DNA of 64,000 nt from Massilia sp. TS11 (GCF_022012445.1 NZ_JAKLTS010000002.1:1-64000), one strand, 5' to 3'; counted from the stretch's first letter, positions 8,500-17,992 are shown. A program made the numbers and translations. Notes: a model not told the origin generated them from the sequence alone.

Positions 8500-9867
8500 T
8501 CAGCGCATGCCGGGCATCATGCCCTTCATCGAGCGCATCATCTTCATCAGGCCGCCGCCCTTGAGCTTCTTCATCATGCCGGCCATCTGTTCGTACTGGG
8601 CCAGCATGCGGTTCACTTCCTGCACCTGCACCCCGGCGCCGGTGGCGATGCGGCGCTTGCGGGTGGCCTTGATCAGCTCGGGCTTGGCGCGCTCGGCCGG
8701 GGTCATCGCGTCGACGATGCCGATCATGCGGCGCACCTGCTTGTCGGCCTGGCCCATGTCGGCATTGCCGGCGGCCTGCTGGAACTGGGCCGGCAGCTTG
8801 TCGAGCAGGCCGGCCATGCCGCCCATCTTCTTCATCTGCAGCAGCTGGGCGCGGAAGTCGTTCATGTCGAAGCGCCCGCCGACCTTGATCTTGTTGGCCA
8901 GCTCGGCCGCGGCCTGGACGTCGACACCCTTGCGCGCTTCCTCGACCAGGGCGAGGATGTCGCCCATGCCGAGGATACGGTTGGCCATGCGCTGCGGGTC
9001 GAAGGCTTCGAGCCCGTCGATCTTTTCGGACACGCCGGCGAACTTGATCGGTTTGCCCGTGATGTGGCGCACCGACAGGGCGGCGCCGCCGCGCGAGTCG
9101 CCGTCGAGCTTGGTCAGTACGACGCCCGTCAGCGGCAGGGTCTCGTTGAAGGCCTTGGCCACATTGATGGCGTCCTGGCCGGCCATGGCGTCGACCACGA
9201 ACAGGGTTTCGATCGGCTTGATGGCCGCATGCACGGCCGCGATCTCCTGCATCATCGCGGCATCGATGGCCAGGCGGCCGGCGGTGTCGACGATCAGCAC
9301 ATCGTGGTAGTGGCGCTTGGCCCAGTCGAGCGCGGCCAGCGCGATGTCGACCGGCTTTTGCGAGGGGTCGCTGGGGAAGAAGTCGGCGCCGACCTGTTCG
9401 GTCACCGTCTGCAGCTGGGCGATCGCGGCCGGACGGTAGACGTCGGCCGAGACGGTCAGCACTTTTTTCTTCTTCTCTTCGCGCAGGTATTTGGCCAGCT
9501 TGCCGACGGTGGTGGTCTTACCCACACCCTGCAGACCGGCCATGAGGATGATGGCCGGCGGCTGGGTGGCGAAATTGAGCTGGCTGGCTTCGGGGCCGAG
9601 GTCGCCGCCCATGATGGCGGCCAGTTCGCGCTGCACCACGCCGACCAGGGCCTGGCCGGGCGAGAGCGAACCGATGACCTCTTCGCCGAGGGCCTTTTCC
9701 TTGACCTTGGCAATGAATTCGCGCACGGCCGGCAGGGCCACGTCCGCCTCCAGCAGGGCCAGGCGCACTTCGCGCAGCATCTCGGCGGTGTTGGATTCGG
9801 TAAGGCGGGCCTCGCCGCGCATGGTCTTGACGACCTTGGCGAGGCGTTGAGTCAGATTGTCTAGCAT
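8500..9867 (-). CDS. ffh: Signal recognition particle protein (SRP54 GTPase)
   Basis: Ffh binds signal sequences of nascent membrane proteins together with 4.5S RNA and docks to FtsY. The 455 aa protein has the N domain, then the GTPase with P-loop GLQGVGKTTT near residue 105, DTAGRLAID and TKLDGDSRGG. The methionine-rich M domain follows, with RRIATGAGVQVQEVNRML and a Met-rich tail (MKKLKGGGLMKMMRSMKG). Length and order are those of the family. It is convergent with the DUF3267 gene (26 bp gap holding repeated GGCCGGGC) and divergent from the ABC importer. Confidence 0.98.
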   Translation of the reverse strand: MLDNLTQRLAKVVKTMRGEARLTESNTAEMLREVRLALLEADVALPAVREFIAKVKEKALGEEVIGSLSPGQALVGVVQRELAAIMGGDLGPEASQLNFATQPPAIILMAGLQGVGKTTTVGKLAKYLREEKKKKVLTVSADVYRPAAIAQLQTVTEQVGADFFPSDPSQKPVDIALAALDWAKRHYHDVLIVDTAGRLAIDAAMMQEIAAVHAAIKPIETLFVVDAMAGQDAINVAKAFNETLPLTGVVLTKLDGDSRGGAALSVRHITGKPIKFAGVSEKIDGLEAFDPQRMANRILGMGDILALVEEARKGVDVQAAAELANKIKVGGRFDMNDFRAQLLQMKKMGGMAGLLDKLPAQFQQAAGNADMGQADKQVRRMIGIVDAMTPAERAKPELIKATRKRRIATGAGVQVQEVNRMLAQYEQMAGMMKKLKGGGLMKMMRSMKGMMPGMR

Positions 9868-10006
9868 GGTCTAGCTGGCAATAAAGCGGTCGACGAAACC
9901 GACATTTTACCCGATGGCCGCGCCGGGGCCTGCGTGTTTTCCCGTAGTGAAATGGCGCCGATTGCAGGTATAGTATCTGTATCCCATCTAACAACAGGAG
10001 AGACGC

Positions 10007-10966
10007 ATGGCTGCAAAGACTGTGGGCAAGGCCCTGGTCCTGGCGGCGCTGCTCGCCGCTGGCGGCGCGCAGGCCCAGGAAGTGGTTCGGCTTGGTAACC
10101 TGAAATTCGCCCACTATGGCGCGGTGTCCTATATCAAGGAGATCGCCCCGAAATGCGGGATCAAGGTCGAGGAAAAAGTCTTCCCCAAGGGCCTCGACGT
10201 GATGCAGGCGATCATCGCCGGTGAGCTCGACGTCGGCACCACGGCCTCCGAGGCCGCCATCTCCGGCCGCGCCGGCGGCGCCCCCATCTATGTGGTGGCC
10301 GGCTTTGCCAAGGGCGGGGCGCGCCTGGTCGCGCGCAGCGATGTGCCGATCAAGTCGGTGAAAGACCTGAAAGGCAAGCGGGTCGGCGTCACGCGCGGTG
10401 GCATCCAGGAAGTGCTGCTGATGGCCGAGCTGCAGCAGGCCGGCCTGGCGGCCAGCGATGTGCAGCTGGTCTACCTGGCCTTCGCCGACCTCAACCAGGC
10501 GCTGCTGGGCAAGCAGATCGACGCCATGATGCAGTCCGAGCCGCAGTCCTCGCAGGCCATCAACAAGGGCTTCGGGGTCGAGGTGTTGAAACCCTATGAC
10601 ACCCCGATCGGCGAGCCGGTGCGCACCATGGTGATGACTGAGAAGTTCTACAAGGACAAGCGCGCCGTGGCCGAGAAGTTCATGCGCTGCTTCGTCGAGG
10701 CGACCAAGACCTTCATCGACAACAAGGCCGTGGCCGAAAAGTATGTGCGCGAGGTTGTGTTCAAGGGCCAGATCACCAAGGACGATTTCGACGATGCGAT
10801 CGGCAATTCGCCGTATTCGTATGACGTCACGCCCCAGCACATCCAGATCACGACCGATGTGATGGTCAAGACCGGGGTCGGCAAGATGGCCAAGCCGCCC
10901 GTGGCCAGCGAATGGGTCAAGACCGACCTGCTCGAGGCGGCCAAGAAAAGCCTGGGCGTGAAGTAA
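10007..10966 (+). CDS. ABC transporter substrate-binding protein (nitrate/sulfonate/taurine type)
   Basis: This 319 aa periplasmic protein has a signal peptide ending ...AAGGAQAQE and the SsuA/TauA/NrtA-like fold. Recognisable segments are GNLKFAHYGAVSYIKE, an AGELDVGTTASEAAI loop, VKDLKGKRVGVTRGGIQE and LAFADLNQALLGKQIDAMMQSEPQSSQA. An AGGAG ribosome site precedes the ATG. It heads a three-gene importer operon (binding protein, permease, ATPase). The ligand cannot be read from sequence; sulfonate, taurine, nitrate or a pyrimidine precursor are all possible in this superfamily. Confidence 0.88.
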   Translation: MAAKTVGKALVLAALLAAGGAQAQEVVRLGNLKFAHYGAVSYIKEIAPKCGIKVEEKVFPKGLDVMQAIIAGELDVGTTASEAAISGRAGGAPIYVVAGFAKGGARLVARSDVPIKSVKDLKGKRVGVTRGGIQEVLLMAELQQAGLAASDVQLVYLAFADLNQALLGKQIDAMMQSEPQSSQAINKGFGVEVLKPYDTPIGEPVRTMVMTEKFYKDKRAVAEKFMRCFVEATKTFIDNKAVAEKYVREVVFKGQITKDDFDDAIGNSPYSYDVTPQHIQITTDVMVKTGVGKMAKPPVASEWVKTDLLEAAKKSLGVK

Positions 10967-10969
10967 GCG

Positions 10970-11788
10970 ATGCAGCGCCGCGCGTGGAAGGAAATGGCGG
11001 TCGGGGCCGTGGTGCCGGCCGCCGTGGTGGCCCTGTGGCAGTTCGTCTGCATGCAGGGCTGGGTCAATCCGCAGGTGCTGCCGTCGCCGCTGGCGGTGGC
11101 GGAAAAGTGGCTCGCCTATCTGCTGCCGCTGCAGCCGTATAGCGGCGAGGGCAGCCGCCTGGCCTGGATGTTCTCGGGTGAACTGATCGGCGACGCCATC
11201 GGCAGCCTGTACCGCGTGGTGCTGGGCTTTCTGATCGGCGCCGGCCTGGCCCTGCCGCTCGGCCTGGCGATGGGGGCGAGCGCGCGCGTGTATGCGTGGT
11301 TCAACCCGCTGATCCAGATCCTGCGGCCGATTCCGCCGATCGCCTATATCCCCCTGTCGATCCTGTGGTTCGGTCTGGGCAATCCGCCGGCCGTGTTCCT
11401 GATCGCGCTCGGGGCCTTCTTCCCGGTGCTGATGAATACCATCGCCGGCGTGCGCCATGTGGACGGCATCTATATCCGTGCGGCGCGCAATCTGGGCGCC
11501 AGCGGCAGCACCCTGTTCCTGCGCGTGATTCTGCCGGCGGCCGTGCCCTATATCCTGTCCGGCGTGCGGATCGGGATCGGCACCGCCTTCATCGTCGTCA
11601 TCGTGTCCGAGATGATTGCGGTGAACAATGGCCTCGGCTACCGCATCCTCGAGGCGCGCGAGTATTTTTGGTCCGACAAGATCGTGGCCGGCATGATCAG
11701 CATCGGCCTGATCGGCCTGGCCATCGACGTGGCCATGAACCGTCTGAATAATTATCTGCTGCGCTGGCACCGCGGCCTGGAGAACTGA
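10970..11788 (+). CDS. ABC transporter permease (SsuC/TauC/NrtB type)
   Basis: The integral membrane permease (272 aa) has a first helix around residues 8-25 and a block of core helices (ALPLGLAMGA, AYIPLSILWFGL, PPAVFLIALGAFFPVLMN). The cytoplasmic coupling loop is the EAA-like RAARNLGASGSTLFLRVILPAAVPYIL. The binding protein ends 3 bp upstream and the ATPase begins 1 bp downstream, so the three are one operon and one importer. Confidence 0.9.
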   Translation: MQRRAWKEMAVGAVVPAAVVALWQFVCMQGWVNPQVLPSPLAVAEKWLAYLLPLQPYSGEGSRLAWMFSGELIGDAIGSLYRVVLGFLIGAGLALPLGLAMGASARVYAWFNPLIQILRPIPPIAYIPLSILWFGLGNPPAVFLIALGAFFPVLMNTIAGVRHVDGIYIRAARNLGASGSTLFLRVILPAAVPYILSGVRIGIGTAFIVVIVSEMIAVNNGLGYRILEAREYFWSDKIVAGMISIGLIGLAIDVAMNRLNNYLLRWHRGLEN

Positions 11789-11789
11789 G

Positions 11790-12587
11790 ATGGCCGAGGC
11801 CCATATCGCCGTGCACGGCGTGAACAAGGTCTTTGCGACCCCGGGCGGCCCGGTGGTGGCCCTGAAGGACATTGAACTGAGCATCCCGCAGGGGCAGTTC
11901 GTCTGCCTGCTCGGCCCCTCGGGCTGCGGCAAGTCGACCCTGCTCAATGCGATTGCCGGCTTCTCGCTGCCCAGCAGCGGCAGCATCGTGGCCGACGGCC
12001 AGCCGGTCAGCGGCCCCGGACCCGAGCGCGGCATGGTGTTCCAGGAATACGCGCTGTTTCCGTGGATGACGGTCGAGGACAATATCGGCTTCGGGCTCGA
12101 CATCAAAGGCCTGCCGCGCGCCCAGATCACGGCCCGCGTGCAGGAACTGATGGCCATGCTGCACCTGGCCGACTTCGCCAAGCGCTACCCGAAAGACCTG
12201 TCGGGCGGGATGCGCCAGCGCGTGGCGATTGCGCGCGTGCTGGCCCTGGATTCGCCGATCATGCTGATGGACGAGCCCTTCGGCGCCCTCGACGCGCTGA
12301 CCCGCCGCAATCTGCAGGACGAGCTGCTGCGCCTGTGGGCCGAGCTGAAAAAGACCATCATCTTCGTCACCCACTCGATCGAAGAGGCGATCTATCTGGC
12401 CGACCGCATCATCGTCATGACCTACCGGCCCGGCACCATCAAGCGCGATATGATGATCAGCCTGCCGCGCCTGCGCGACCCGGCCGCGCCCGAGTTCAAT
12501 GCCCTCAAGCGCGAACTCGGCCAGCTGGTGATGGAGGAGCAGCAGCGCCACCACGACGACGAACTGCGCATCGCCGCCGTCGATTGA
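11790..12587 (+). CDS. ABC transporter ATP-binding protein (SsuB/TauB/NrtD type)
   Basis: The cytoplasmic ATPase (265 aa) powers the adjacent permease. It has Walker A GPSGCGKST near residue 45, a Q-loop (GMVFQEYALFPW), the signature LSGGMRQRVAIAR, Walker B IMLMDEPFGALD and the switch histidine in FVTHSIEEA. The C-terminus (RLRDPAAPEFNALKREL) is like that of nitrate/sulfonate ATPases. The substrate is unresolved, as for its partners. Confidence 0.92.
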   Translation: MAEAHIAVHGVNKVFATPGGPVVALKDIELSIPQGQFVCLLGPSGCGKSTLLNAIAGFSLPSSGSIVADGQPVSGPGPERGMVFQEYALFPWMTVEDNIGFGLDIKGLPRAQITARVQELMAMLHLADFAKRYPKDLSGGMRQRVAIARVLALDSPIMLMDEPFGALDALTRRNLQDELLRLWAELKKTIIFVTHSIEEAIYLADRIIVMTYRPGTIKRDMMISLPRLRDPAAPEFNALKRELGQLVMEEQQRHHDDELRIAAVD

Positions 12588-12615
12588 GCGGAGCCGATGG
12601 TGTAGACTCGCGGGT

Positions 12616-13422
12616 ATGCAAACCATCTTGTTTCTGGCGTCGGCCGCGCTGTACGCCATTTGCGCCCTGTTGCCCTCGCGTCAGGGGCGCGCGATTTCCG
12701 CTGTCACCGGCCTGGCCTGGCTGCTGCACGGCAGCGCCCTGGCCCAGGACCTGCTGGTCCCGGGCGCGCTGCGCCTCGGTTTCGCCCAGGTGCTGTCGGC
12801 CGCGATCTGGGTCTCGGTGGCCGCCTACTGGCTGGAAAACCGCAATTACGCGCTGGATGGCATGCGCCGCCTGGTCATGCCCAGCGCCCTGCTGACCAGC
12901 CTGCTGCCGCTGGCCTTCCCGGGTGCCGTGCTGGCGCTCGACGGCCGCTCGGCCCTGTTCGGCTGGCATATCGCCATCGCCATCCTCGCCTATGCGACCC
13001 TGACCATCGCCGCCTTCCACGCCGTGCTGATGGCCCTGCAGGAGTCGCATCTGCATATGCGCAAGCTGAACCAGGACGGCTGGCTGGCCCACGCGGTCGA
13101 GCAGCTGCCGGCCCTGCTGACGATGGAAAAACTGCTGTTCCGCCTGATCGGCTTCGGCTTCGTGCTGCTCAGCCTGACCGTGCTGTCGGGCGTGGTGTTC
13201 AGCGAGCAGCTGTTCGGGCGCGCCGTGCGCTGGGACCACAAGACCGTGTTCACCCTGCTGTCCTGGGTGCTGTTCGCGGTGCTGCTGGCCGGGCGCCGCT
13301 GGCGCGGCTGGCGCGGCAAGACGGCCCTGAGCTTCATGCTGGCCGGCTTTTCCACTCTGCTGCTGGCCTATGTCGGCAGCCGCTTCGTGATGGAAGTGAT
13401 TTTGCATCGGGGTGTCGCATGA
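12616..13422 (+). CDS. CcsA/YpjD-like cytochrome c assembly membrane protein
   Basis: The protein (268 aa) has about eight hydrophobic segments and the features of the cytochrome c biogenesis/YpjD family. A GWHIAIAILAYATLTIAAFHAV segment carries two candidate heme-ligand histidines, and WDHKTVFTLLSWVLFA resembles the end of the WWD region. Genes of this type commonly lie next to ffh in proteobacteria, and ffh is about 2.7 kb away here. The real role in heme handling or c-type cytochrome assembly is inferred from family. It overlaps the next gene by 4 bp (ATGA). Confidence 0.82.
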   Translation: MQTILFLASAALYAICALLPSRQGRAISAVTGLAWLLHGSALAQDLLVPGALRLGFAQVLSAAIWVSVAAYWLENRNYALDGMRRLVMPSALLTSLLPLAFPGAVLALDGRSALFGWHIAIAILAYATLTIAAFHAVLMALQESHLHMRKLNQDGWLAHAVEQLPALLTMEKLLFRLIGFGFVLLSLTVLSGVVFSEQLFGRAVRWDHKTVFTLLSWVLFAVLLAGRRWRGWRGKTALSFMLAGFSTLLLAYVGSRFVMEVILHRGVA

Positions 13423-13673
13423 GCCGCCTGATTTTCTGGATCGTCCTGGTGCTGGTGGTGCTGTACGCCATCCGCGTCAAGCTCAAGGGTGAACAGCGCG
13501 CGGTGCCGCCGGCCCAGCCGGACCCGGGCCGCGCCAGCGGTTTCGCCACCCGCGGCGCCATCGAGGACATGGCCTGCTGCGCCCATTGCGGCGTCTACTT
13601 CCCGGTATCGGAGCAGGTCGAGGCGGACGGGCGCGTATACTGCAGCGCGGCGCACGCGCGCCAGCACGCCTGA
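13419..13673 (+). CDS. PP0621-family small membrane-anchored zinc-binding protein
   Basis: This 84 aa protein has an N-terminal helix (LIFWIVLVLVVLYAIRV) and a C-terminal metal-binding motif: CCAHCGVYFPVSE then YCSAAHARQH. Spaced Cys/His pairs like these match the PP0621 family. The ATG at 13419 overlaps the preceding stop, so it is translationally coupled to the cytochrome assembly gene; pilS starts 3 bp later. Its function is unknown. Its constant position before pilS in related genomes (from memory) suggests a membrane role. Confidence 0.82.
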   Translation: MSRLIFWIVLVLVVLYAIRVKLKGEQRAVPPAQPDPGRASGFATRGAIEDMACCAHCGVYFPVSEQVEADGRVYCSAAHARQHA

Positions 13674-13676
13674 GCG

Positions 13677-15308
13677 ATGGCGCGCTGGCAGACCCTGTCG
13701 GCCGAATCGCGCGAGACCTTCTGGCGCTCGCTGCAGACGATGAATGCCACCCGGGTGGTGATCGCCCTGGTGCTGCTGATCTACCTGAGTTTCGATAACC
13801 GCGGCATCCGCGCCACCGGCCAGTACGTCTATGGCGAGACCTGCTTCGTGTATCTGCTGGCCGGCATCGGCCTGGCCATGCTGACCGTCTACTGGCGCCA
13901 GCGCTTCCTGCTGCAGCTGTCGCTGCAGGTGGCGGTCGATCTGTTCATGATTTCGGCCCTGTACCTGGCGTCGGACGGCAACCGCACGGCCCTGGCCATC
14001 CTGTACCTGTTCCCGCTGGCCGGGGCGGCGATTCTGGCGCCGCTGCTGCTGGCCCTGTTCTCGGCCTCGCTCTCGACCCTGTTCCTGCTGGCGGAAAGCA
14101 CCTACCAGGTGTTCATGCAGGAGAACGAAGTCCCGCTGGCCCAGGCCGGCCTGTATGGGGCCGCCTTCTTCGGCGTGGTGGTGGTGGTCAACCGCCTGGC
14201 CGAGCGCCTGATCGGGCAGGAGGAGCTGGCCGTCAAACGCGGCATCGACCTCGACGTGCAGATGGCGATCAACCGCCTGGTGCTGGCCGATATGGGCGAC
14301 GGCATCCTGGTGCTGGATGCGGCCGGCCAGGTGGTGGCGCGCAATCCGGCCGCCGGCAAGATGCTCGGCGCCGGCCTCGATGAAGGCCGCCGTCTGGCCG
14401 ACGAGGCCACCTTCGAGCCGATGGAGGACGCCTTCAATCAGTGGCGGCGCGACCCGCGCCAGAACAGCGCCTTCGTGGTGCTGCGCCCGCCGCAGGAAGC
14501 GCTGGTGCACCTGAAGCTGCGCTTCGCCCGGGTCGAGGCGGCCCCGCCCGCGCCCGAGCGCGCGGTGCTGTTCATGCAGGACGTGACGGCCATCGAAAAT
14601 CAGGCCCAGCAGCTGAAGCTGGCCTCGATGGGGCGCCTGACGGCTTCGATCGCGCACGAGGTGCGCAATCCGCTGGCTGCGATCGGCCACGCGGCCGCCC
14701 TGCTGGCCGAGGACCTGCATCAGCCGACCCATGCGCGCCTGCTGAAGATCGTGTCCGACAATGTGGCGCGCGTGAACCGCATGGTCGAGGACATCCTGCG
14801 CCTGTCGCGCAAGGTGCAGCCGAACGCCGAGCCGCTCGATCTGAACGCCTTCCTGGCCGAACTGAAGGCCGAATTCGACGAGACCCACGACCTGGCCGAG
14901 GACCTGCTGTGGCTGGGCGACGCCGGCCCCGAGCCGGTGCGCTTCGACGCCCTGCACCTGCGCGAGGTGGTGGTCAATCTGCTGACGAATGCGCTGCGCT
15001 ATGCCAGTGGCAAGCCTGGCTGCATCCGGATTTTTGTGGTGAGTGAGGGCCAACGGCGCGAACTCCATGTGCAGGACGACGGCCCCGGCATCACGGCCGA
15101 CGTCCGCATGCACCTGTTCGAGCCGTTTTACACCACCTCGAGCAAAGGGACGGGCCTGGGCCTGTACCTGGCGCGCGAACTGTGCCTGAATAACGGCGCT
15201 GCCCTCGACTACGAATACCGCTACGACGCCGGGCCCGAGGACCCGGCCGGACGGTTTGTGATCACCTTTGCGCAAGCACGCGCAAGTGATGAAGAAGGAA
15301 GCGTATGA
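13677..15308 (+). CDS. pilS: Type IV pilus sensor histidine kinase PilS
   Basis: PilS controls pilin transcription by phosphorylating PilR. The 543 aa protein has about six N-terminal membrane helices (residues 20-180) and a PAS-like region (MGDGILVLDAAGQVVARNPAAG). The phosphoacceptor is His327 in SIAHEVRNPLAAIGHAA. N-box (VVNLLTNALRYA) and G-box (DDGPGI, KGTGLGLYL) motifs of the kinase domain follow. The stop overlaps the pilR start by 4 bp. I read it as PilS rather than a generic NtrB-like kinase because of the membrane topology and the adjacent sigma-54 regulator. Confidence 0.9.
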   Translation: MARWQTLSAESRETFWRSLQTMNATRVVIALVLLIYLSFDNRGIRATGQYVYGETCFVYLLAGIGLAMLTVYWRQRFLLQLSLQVAVDLFMISALYLASDGNRTALAILYLFPLAGAAILAPLLLALFSASLSTLFLLAESTYQVFMQENEVPLAQAGLYGAAFFGVVVVVNRLAERLIGQEELAVKRGIDLDVQMAINRLVLADMGDGILVLDAAGQVVARNPAAGKMLGAGLDEGRRLADEATFEPMEDAFNQWRRDPRQNSAFVVLRPPQEALVHLKLRFARVEAAPPAPERAVLFMQDVTAIENQAQQLKLASMGRLTASIAHEVRNPLAAIGHAAALLAEDLHQPTHARLLKIVSDNVARVNRMVEDILRLSRKVQPNAEPLDLNAFLAELKAEFDETHDLAEDLLWLGDAGPEPVRFDALHLREVVVNLLTNALRYASGKPGCIRIFVVSEGQRRELHVQDDGPGITADVRMHLFEPFYTTSSKGTGLGLYLARELCLNNGAALDYEYRYDAGPEDPAGRFVITFAQARASDEEGSV

Positions 15309-16759
15309 CATCTCCCCGTATTCTGGTGGTCGACGACGAAGCCGACCTGCGCGAACTGCTCGAAATCACGCTCGTGAAGATGGGCCTGGACGTGGACAGC
15401 GCCGAGACGCTGAAGGACGCGCGCGCCTTTCTCAAGCTGCACGACTACGCGCTGGTGCTGACCGACATGCGCCTGCCCGACGGCCTCGGACTGGAGCTGG
15501 TGCGCGAGGTGACGGCCCAGTACAAGTGCACGCCGATCGCCGTCGTCACCGCCTACGGCAGCGCCGATAATGCGGTGGTGGCGCTGAAGGCGGGCGCCTT
15601 CGATTACGTGTCCAAGCCGGTGGCGCTCGACCAGCTGCGCATCATGGTGCAGTCGGCGCTGCGCCTGAACGCGCCCGAGGACCAGCCGGCCGCGCCGGCC
15701 ACGCGCCTGATCGGCGAGTCGGCCGCGATGCAGTATCTGCGCGCCCAGATCGCGCGCCTGGCGCGCTCGATGGCGCCGATTGCGATCACCGGCGAATCGG
15801 GCAGCGGCAAGGAGCTGGCCGCGCGCGAGATCCACGCCCAGAGTTCGCGCGCCGGCAAGCCCTTCGTGGCCGTGAACTGCGGCGCGATTCCGGAAAACCT
15901 GATGGAGGCCGAGTTCTTCGGCTATCGCAAGGGCGCCTTCACCGGCGCCGCCGACGACCGCGACGGCTTCTTCCAGGCGGCCAATGGCGGCACCCTGATG
16001 CTCGACGAGGTGGCCGATCTGCCGCTGGCCATGCAGGTCAAGCTGCTGCGCGCGATCCAGGAGCGGCGCGTGCGCAAGATCGGCGCCACCAGCGAGGAGC
16101 CGGTCGATGTGCGCATCATCAGCGCCACCCACCAGGACCTGGCCAAGTGCGTCGAGATGGGCAAATTCCGCCAGGACCTGTTCTACCGCCTGAACGTGAT
16201 CGAGCTGGCGCTGCCGCCGCTGCGCGAGCGCCTCGACGATCTGCCCCAGCTGACGGCCGCCATCCTGGGCCGCCTGAGCGGGCCGGGCCAGCAGGCGCGC
16301 CTGGGGCCCGGCGTGCTCGAGGCCCTGCGCGCCTATTCCTTCCCCGGCAATGTGCGCGAGCTGGAAAACGTGCTCGAACGCGCGCTCGCCTTTGCCAACG
16401 AGGGCGTGATCGAAGTCGGCGACCTGATGCTCAAGGGCGCGCGCCTGGGCGGTGACAGTGCGCCTGCGCCGGCGCCGGCCGCGGCCGCCCCGCTGGCGGC
16501 ACCCGTCGCGGCTGCGGGCGCCGCGCCGCTGCCCGCGCCGCCGATGCCGGAAGCGGCCGACGGCGCGCGCATCCAGCTCGGCGCCAACGGCCTGCCCAGC
16601 AGCCTGCCCGACTATCTGGCCCAGGTCGAGCGCGATCTGATTCTGAAGGCGCTGTCGCTGACCCAGTTTAATCGCACCCAGGCGGCCTCCCTGCTGGGGA
16701 TCAGCTTCCGCCAGCTGCGCTACCAGATGCAGAAGCTCGATATCCACGATCCCGAATGA
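15305..16759 (+). CDS. pilR: Sigma-54 dependent response regulator PilR
   Basis: PilR activates pilA transcription with RNA polymerase sigma-54. In this 484 aa protein the receiver domain has VDDEAD and phospho-Asp54 (LTDMRLPD). The AAA+ domain has Walker A GESGSGKE and the sigma-54 contact loop GAFTGA at residues 210-215. An alanine/proline-rich linker (about 380-425) leads to a C-terminal Fis-type helix-turn-helix (TQAASLLGISFRQLRYQM). It is coupled to pilS upstream and overlaps ampD by 4 bp downstream. Confidence 0.94.
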   Translation: MTSPRILVVDDEADLRELLEITLVKMGLDVDSAETLKDARAFLKLHDYALVLTDMRLPDGLGLELVREVTAQYKCTPIAVVTAYGSADNAVVALKAGAFDYVSKPVALDQLRIMVQSALRLNAPEDQPAAPATRLIGESAAMQYLRAQIARLARSMAPIAITGESGSGKELAAREIHAQSSRAGKPFVAVNCGAIPENLMEAEFFGYRKGAFTGAADDRDGFFQAANGGTLMLDEVADLPLAMQVKLLRAIQERRVRKIGATSEEPVDVRIISATHQDLAKCVEMGKFRQDLFYRLNVIELALPPLRERLDDLPQLTAAILGRLSGPGQQARLGPGVLEALRAYSFPGNVRELENVLERALAFANEGVIEVGDLMLKGARLGGDSAPAPAPAAAAPLAAPVAAAGAAPLPAPPMPEAADGARIQLGANGLPSSLPDYLAQVERDLILKALSLTQFNRTQAASLLGISFRQLRYQMQKLDIHDPE

Positions 16760-17337
16760 CGACCGCCTTCTGCGCCGCCGGCTGGTATGGGCCGGCCTGG
16801 CGCTACCCTTCGCCCAATTGCGACGACCGCCCCGCAGGCGCGGCCATCGATCTGCTGGTGATCCACAACGCCAGCCTGCCGCTCGGGCAGTTCGGCACGC
16901 CCCATCTGCTTGACCTGTTCACCAACCGGGTCGACTTCACGGCCGACCCCAGTTTCGAGAGCCTGCGCGGGCTGACCGTATCGGCCCATTTTCTGGTGCG
17001 GCGCGACGGCCGCATCATCCAGTTCGTGCCGACCGCGCTGAGCGCCTGGCATGCGGGCGTGTCCAGCCATCGCGGGCGCGAGGCCTGCAATGGCTTTTCG
17101 GTCGGGATCGAGATGGAGGGCAGCGATTTCGTGCCCTTCACGCCGGCCCAGTACACGGCCCTGGCGAGCCTGACGGCCGCGCTGCTGGCGGCCCATCCGA
17201 TCAGCGCCATCGCCGGCCACCAGCACATCGCCCCCGGCCGCAAGACCGATCCCGGACCGTATTTCGACTGGGCGCGCTATGCGGCCATGCTGGCCGCCCT
17301 GCGTCCCGGCGCGGCCCCGCCGGCCTTCCCGGAATAA
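16756..17337 (+). CDS. ampD: 1,6-anhydro-N-acetylmuramyl-L-alanine amidase AmpD
   Basis: AmpD removes the peptide from anhydro-MurNAc during cytosolic wall recycling. The 193 aa amidase_2 protein lacks a signal peptide, as AmpD should. Zinc ligands are visible: His in LLVIHNASLP, His in IAGHQHIAPGRKTDPGPYFDW and the terminal Asp of that motif, with the catalytic Lys in GRKTDPG. SVGIEMEG supplies the conserved Glu. The ATG overlaps pilR by 4 bp, so it is transcribed with the pilus regulators. Confidence 0.93.
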   Translation: MTTAFCAAGWYGPAWRYPSPNCDDRPAGAAIDLLVIHNASLPLGQFGTPHLLDLFTNRVDFTADPSFESLRGLTVSAHFLVRRDGRIIQFVPTALSAWHAGVSSHRGREACNGFSVGIEMEGSDFVPFTPAQYTALASLTAALLAAHPISAIAGHQHIAPGRKTDPGPYFDWARYAAMLAALRPGAAPPAFPE

Positions 17338-17437
17338 GATGTCCGTTTTGGTCCGCAAGCAGTCCTTCGGCGGCCCTGCTATCATGGCCTGAACTGCCTA
17401 CACTGGCTCCATGTTCACACACACAAGGAGTCCAAAC

Positions 17438-17980
17438 ATGTCCGTCGCCCTGCTTGTCATCGATGTCCAGGAATCGTTCCGCCACAGCCCCGGCTGGCCG
17501 GAGCAGGACCTGCCCGCCTATCTGGATGCCCAGAACCGCCTGATCGCCGGGGCGCGCGCGGCCGGCTGTCCGATCGTGCGCGTCTTCCACGAGGATGGCG
17601 ACACCCACTTCAGTCGCGCCTCCGGCCATGTGGTGGCGCTGGCCGGCAGCGACAGCGGCGCCGAGCACACGGTCTACAAGCACGTGCACAGCGCCCTGGT
17701 CGACACCGGCCTGCCGGACTGGCTGCGCGCGCGCGGCATCACGCGCCTGATCATCTCCGGCATCCGTTCCGAGCAGTGCTGCGAGACGACCGCGCGCCAC
17801 GCCAGCGATCTGGGCTTCGATGTCGACTACGTGACCGAGGCGACGATGACCTTCCCGCGCCGCCATCCGAACGGGCGCGAATTCAGCACCGCCGAGATCA
17901 AGGAGCGTGTCGAGCTGGCCCTGTATGGCCGCTTCGCCACCCTGCACACGGTCGACAGCGTGCTGGCCACCCTGTCCTGA
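17438..17980 (+). CDS. Isochorismatase-family cysteine hydrolase
   Basis: This 180 aa protein shows the family catalytic triad: Asp in LLVIDVQESF near residue 9, Lys in TVYKHVHSAL, and Cys in SGIRSEQCCETTARHASDLGF near residue 113. The family includes nicotinamidases and amide hydrolases, and the substrate here is unknown. ATG 17438 is preceded by AAGGAG and is preferred to an upstream in-frame ATG at 17411. The next genes (DUF1272 and a GlxA-type regulator) are close behind on the same strand. Confidence 0.88.
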   Translation: MSVALLVIDVQESFRHSPGWPEQDLPAYLDAQNRLIAGARAAGCPIVRVFHEDGDTHFSRASGHVVALAGSDSGAEHTVYKHVHSALVDTGLPDWLRARGITRLIISGIRSEQCCETTARHASDLGFDVDYVTEATMTFPRRHPNGREFSTAEIKERVELALYGRFATLHTVDSVLATLS

Positions 17981-17992
17981 GAGGAGAGCGCC

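Noticed and set aside
9945-9974. Possible promoter (TAGTGA ... TATAGT) before the ABC importer
   Set aside because: TATAGT at 9969 is a fair -10, but no acceptable -35 is found at the right distance.
9518-12181. Minus-strand open frame of 887 codons across ffh and the ABC importer
   Set aside because: Its composition is that of an antisense shadow, and it overlaps real ffh coding in a different frame.
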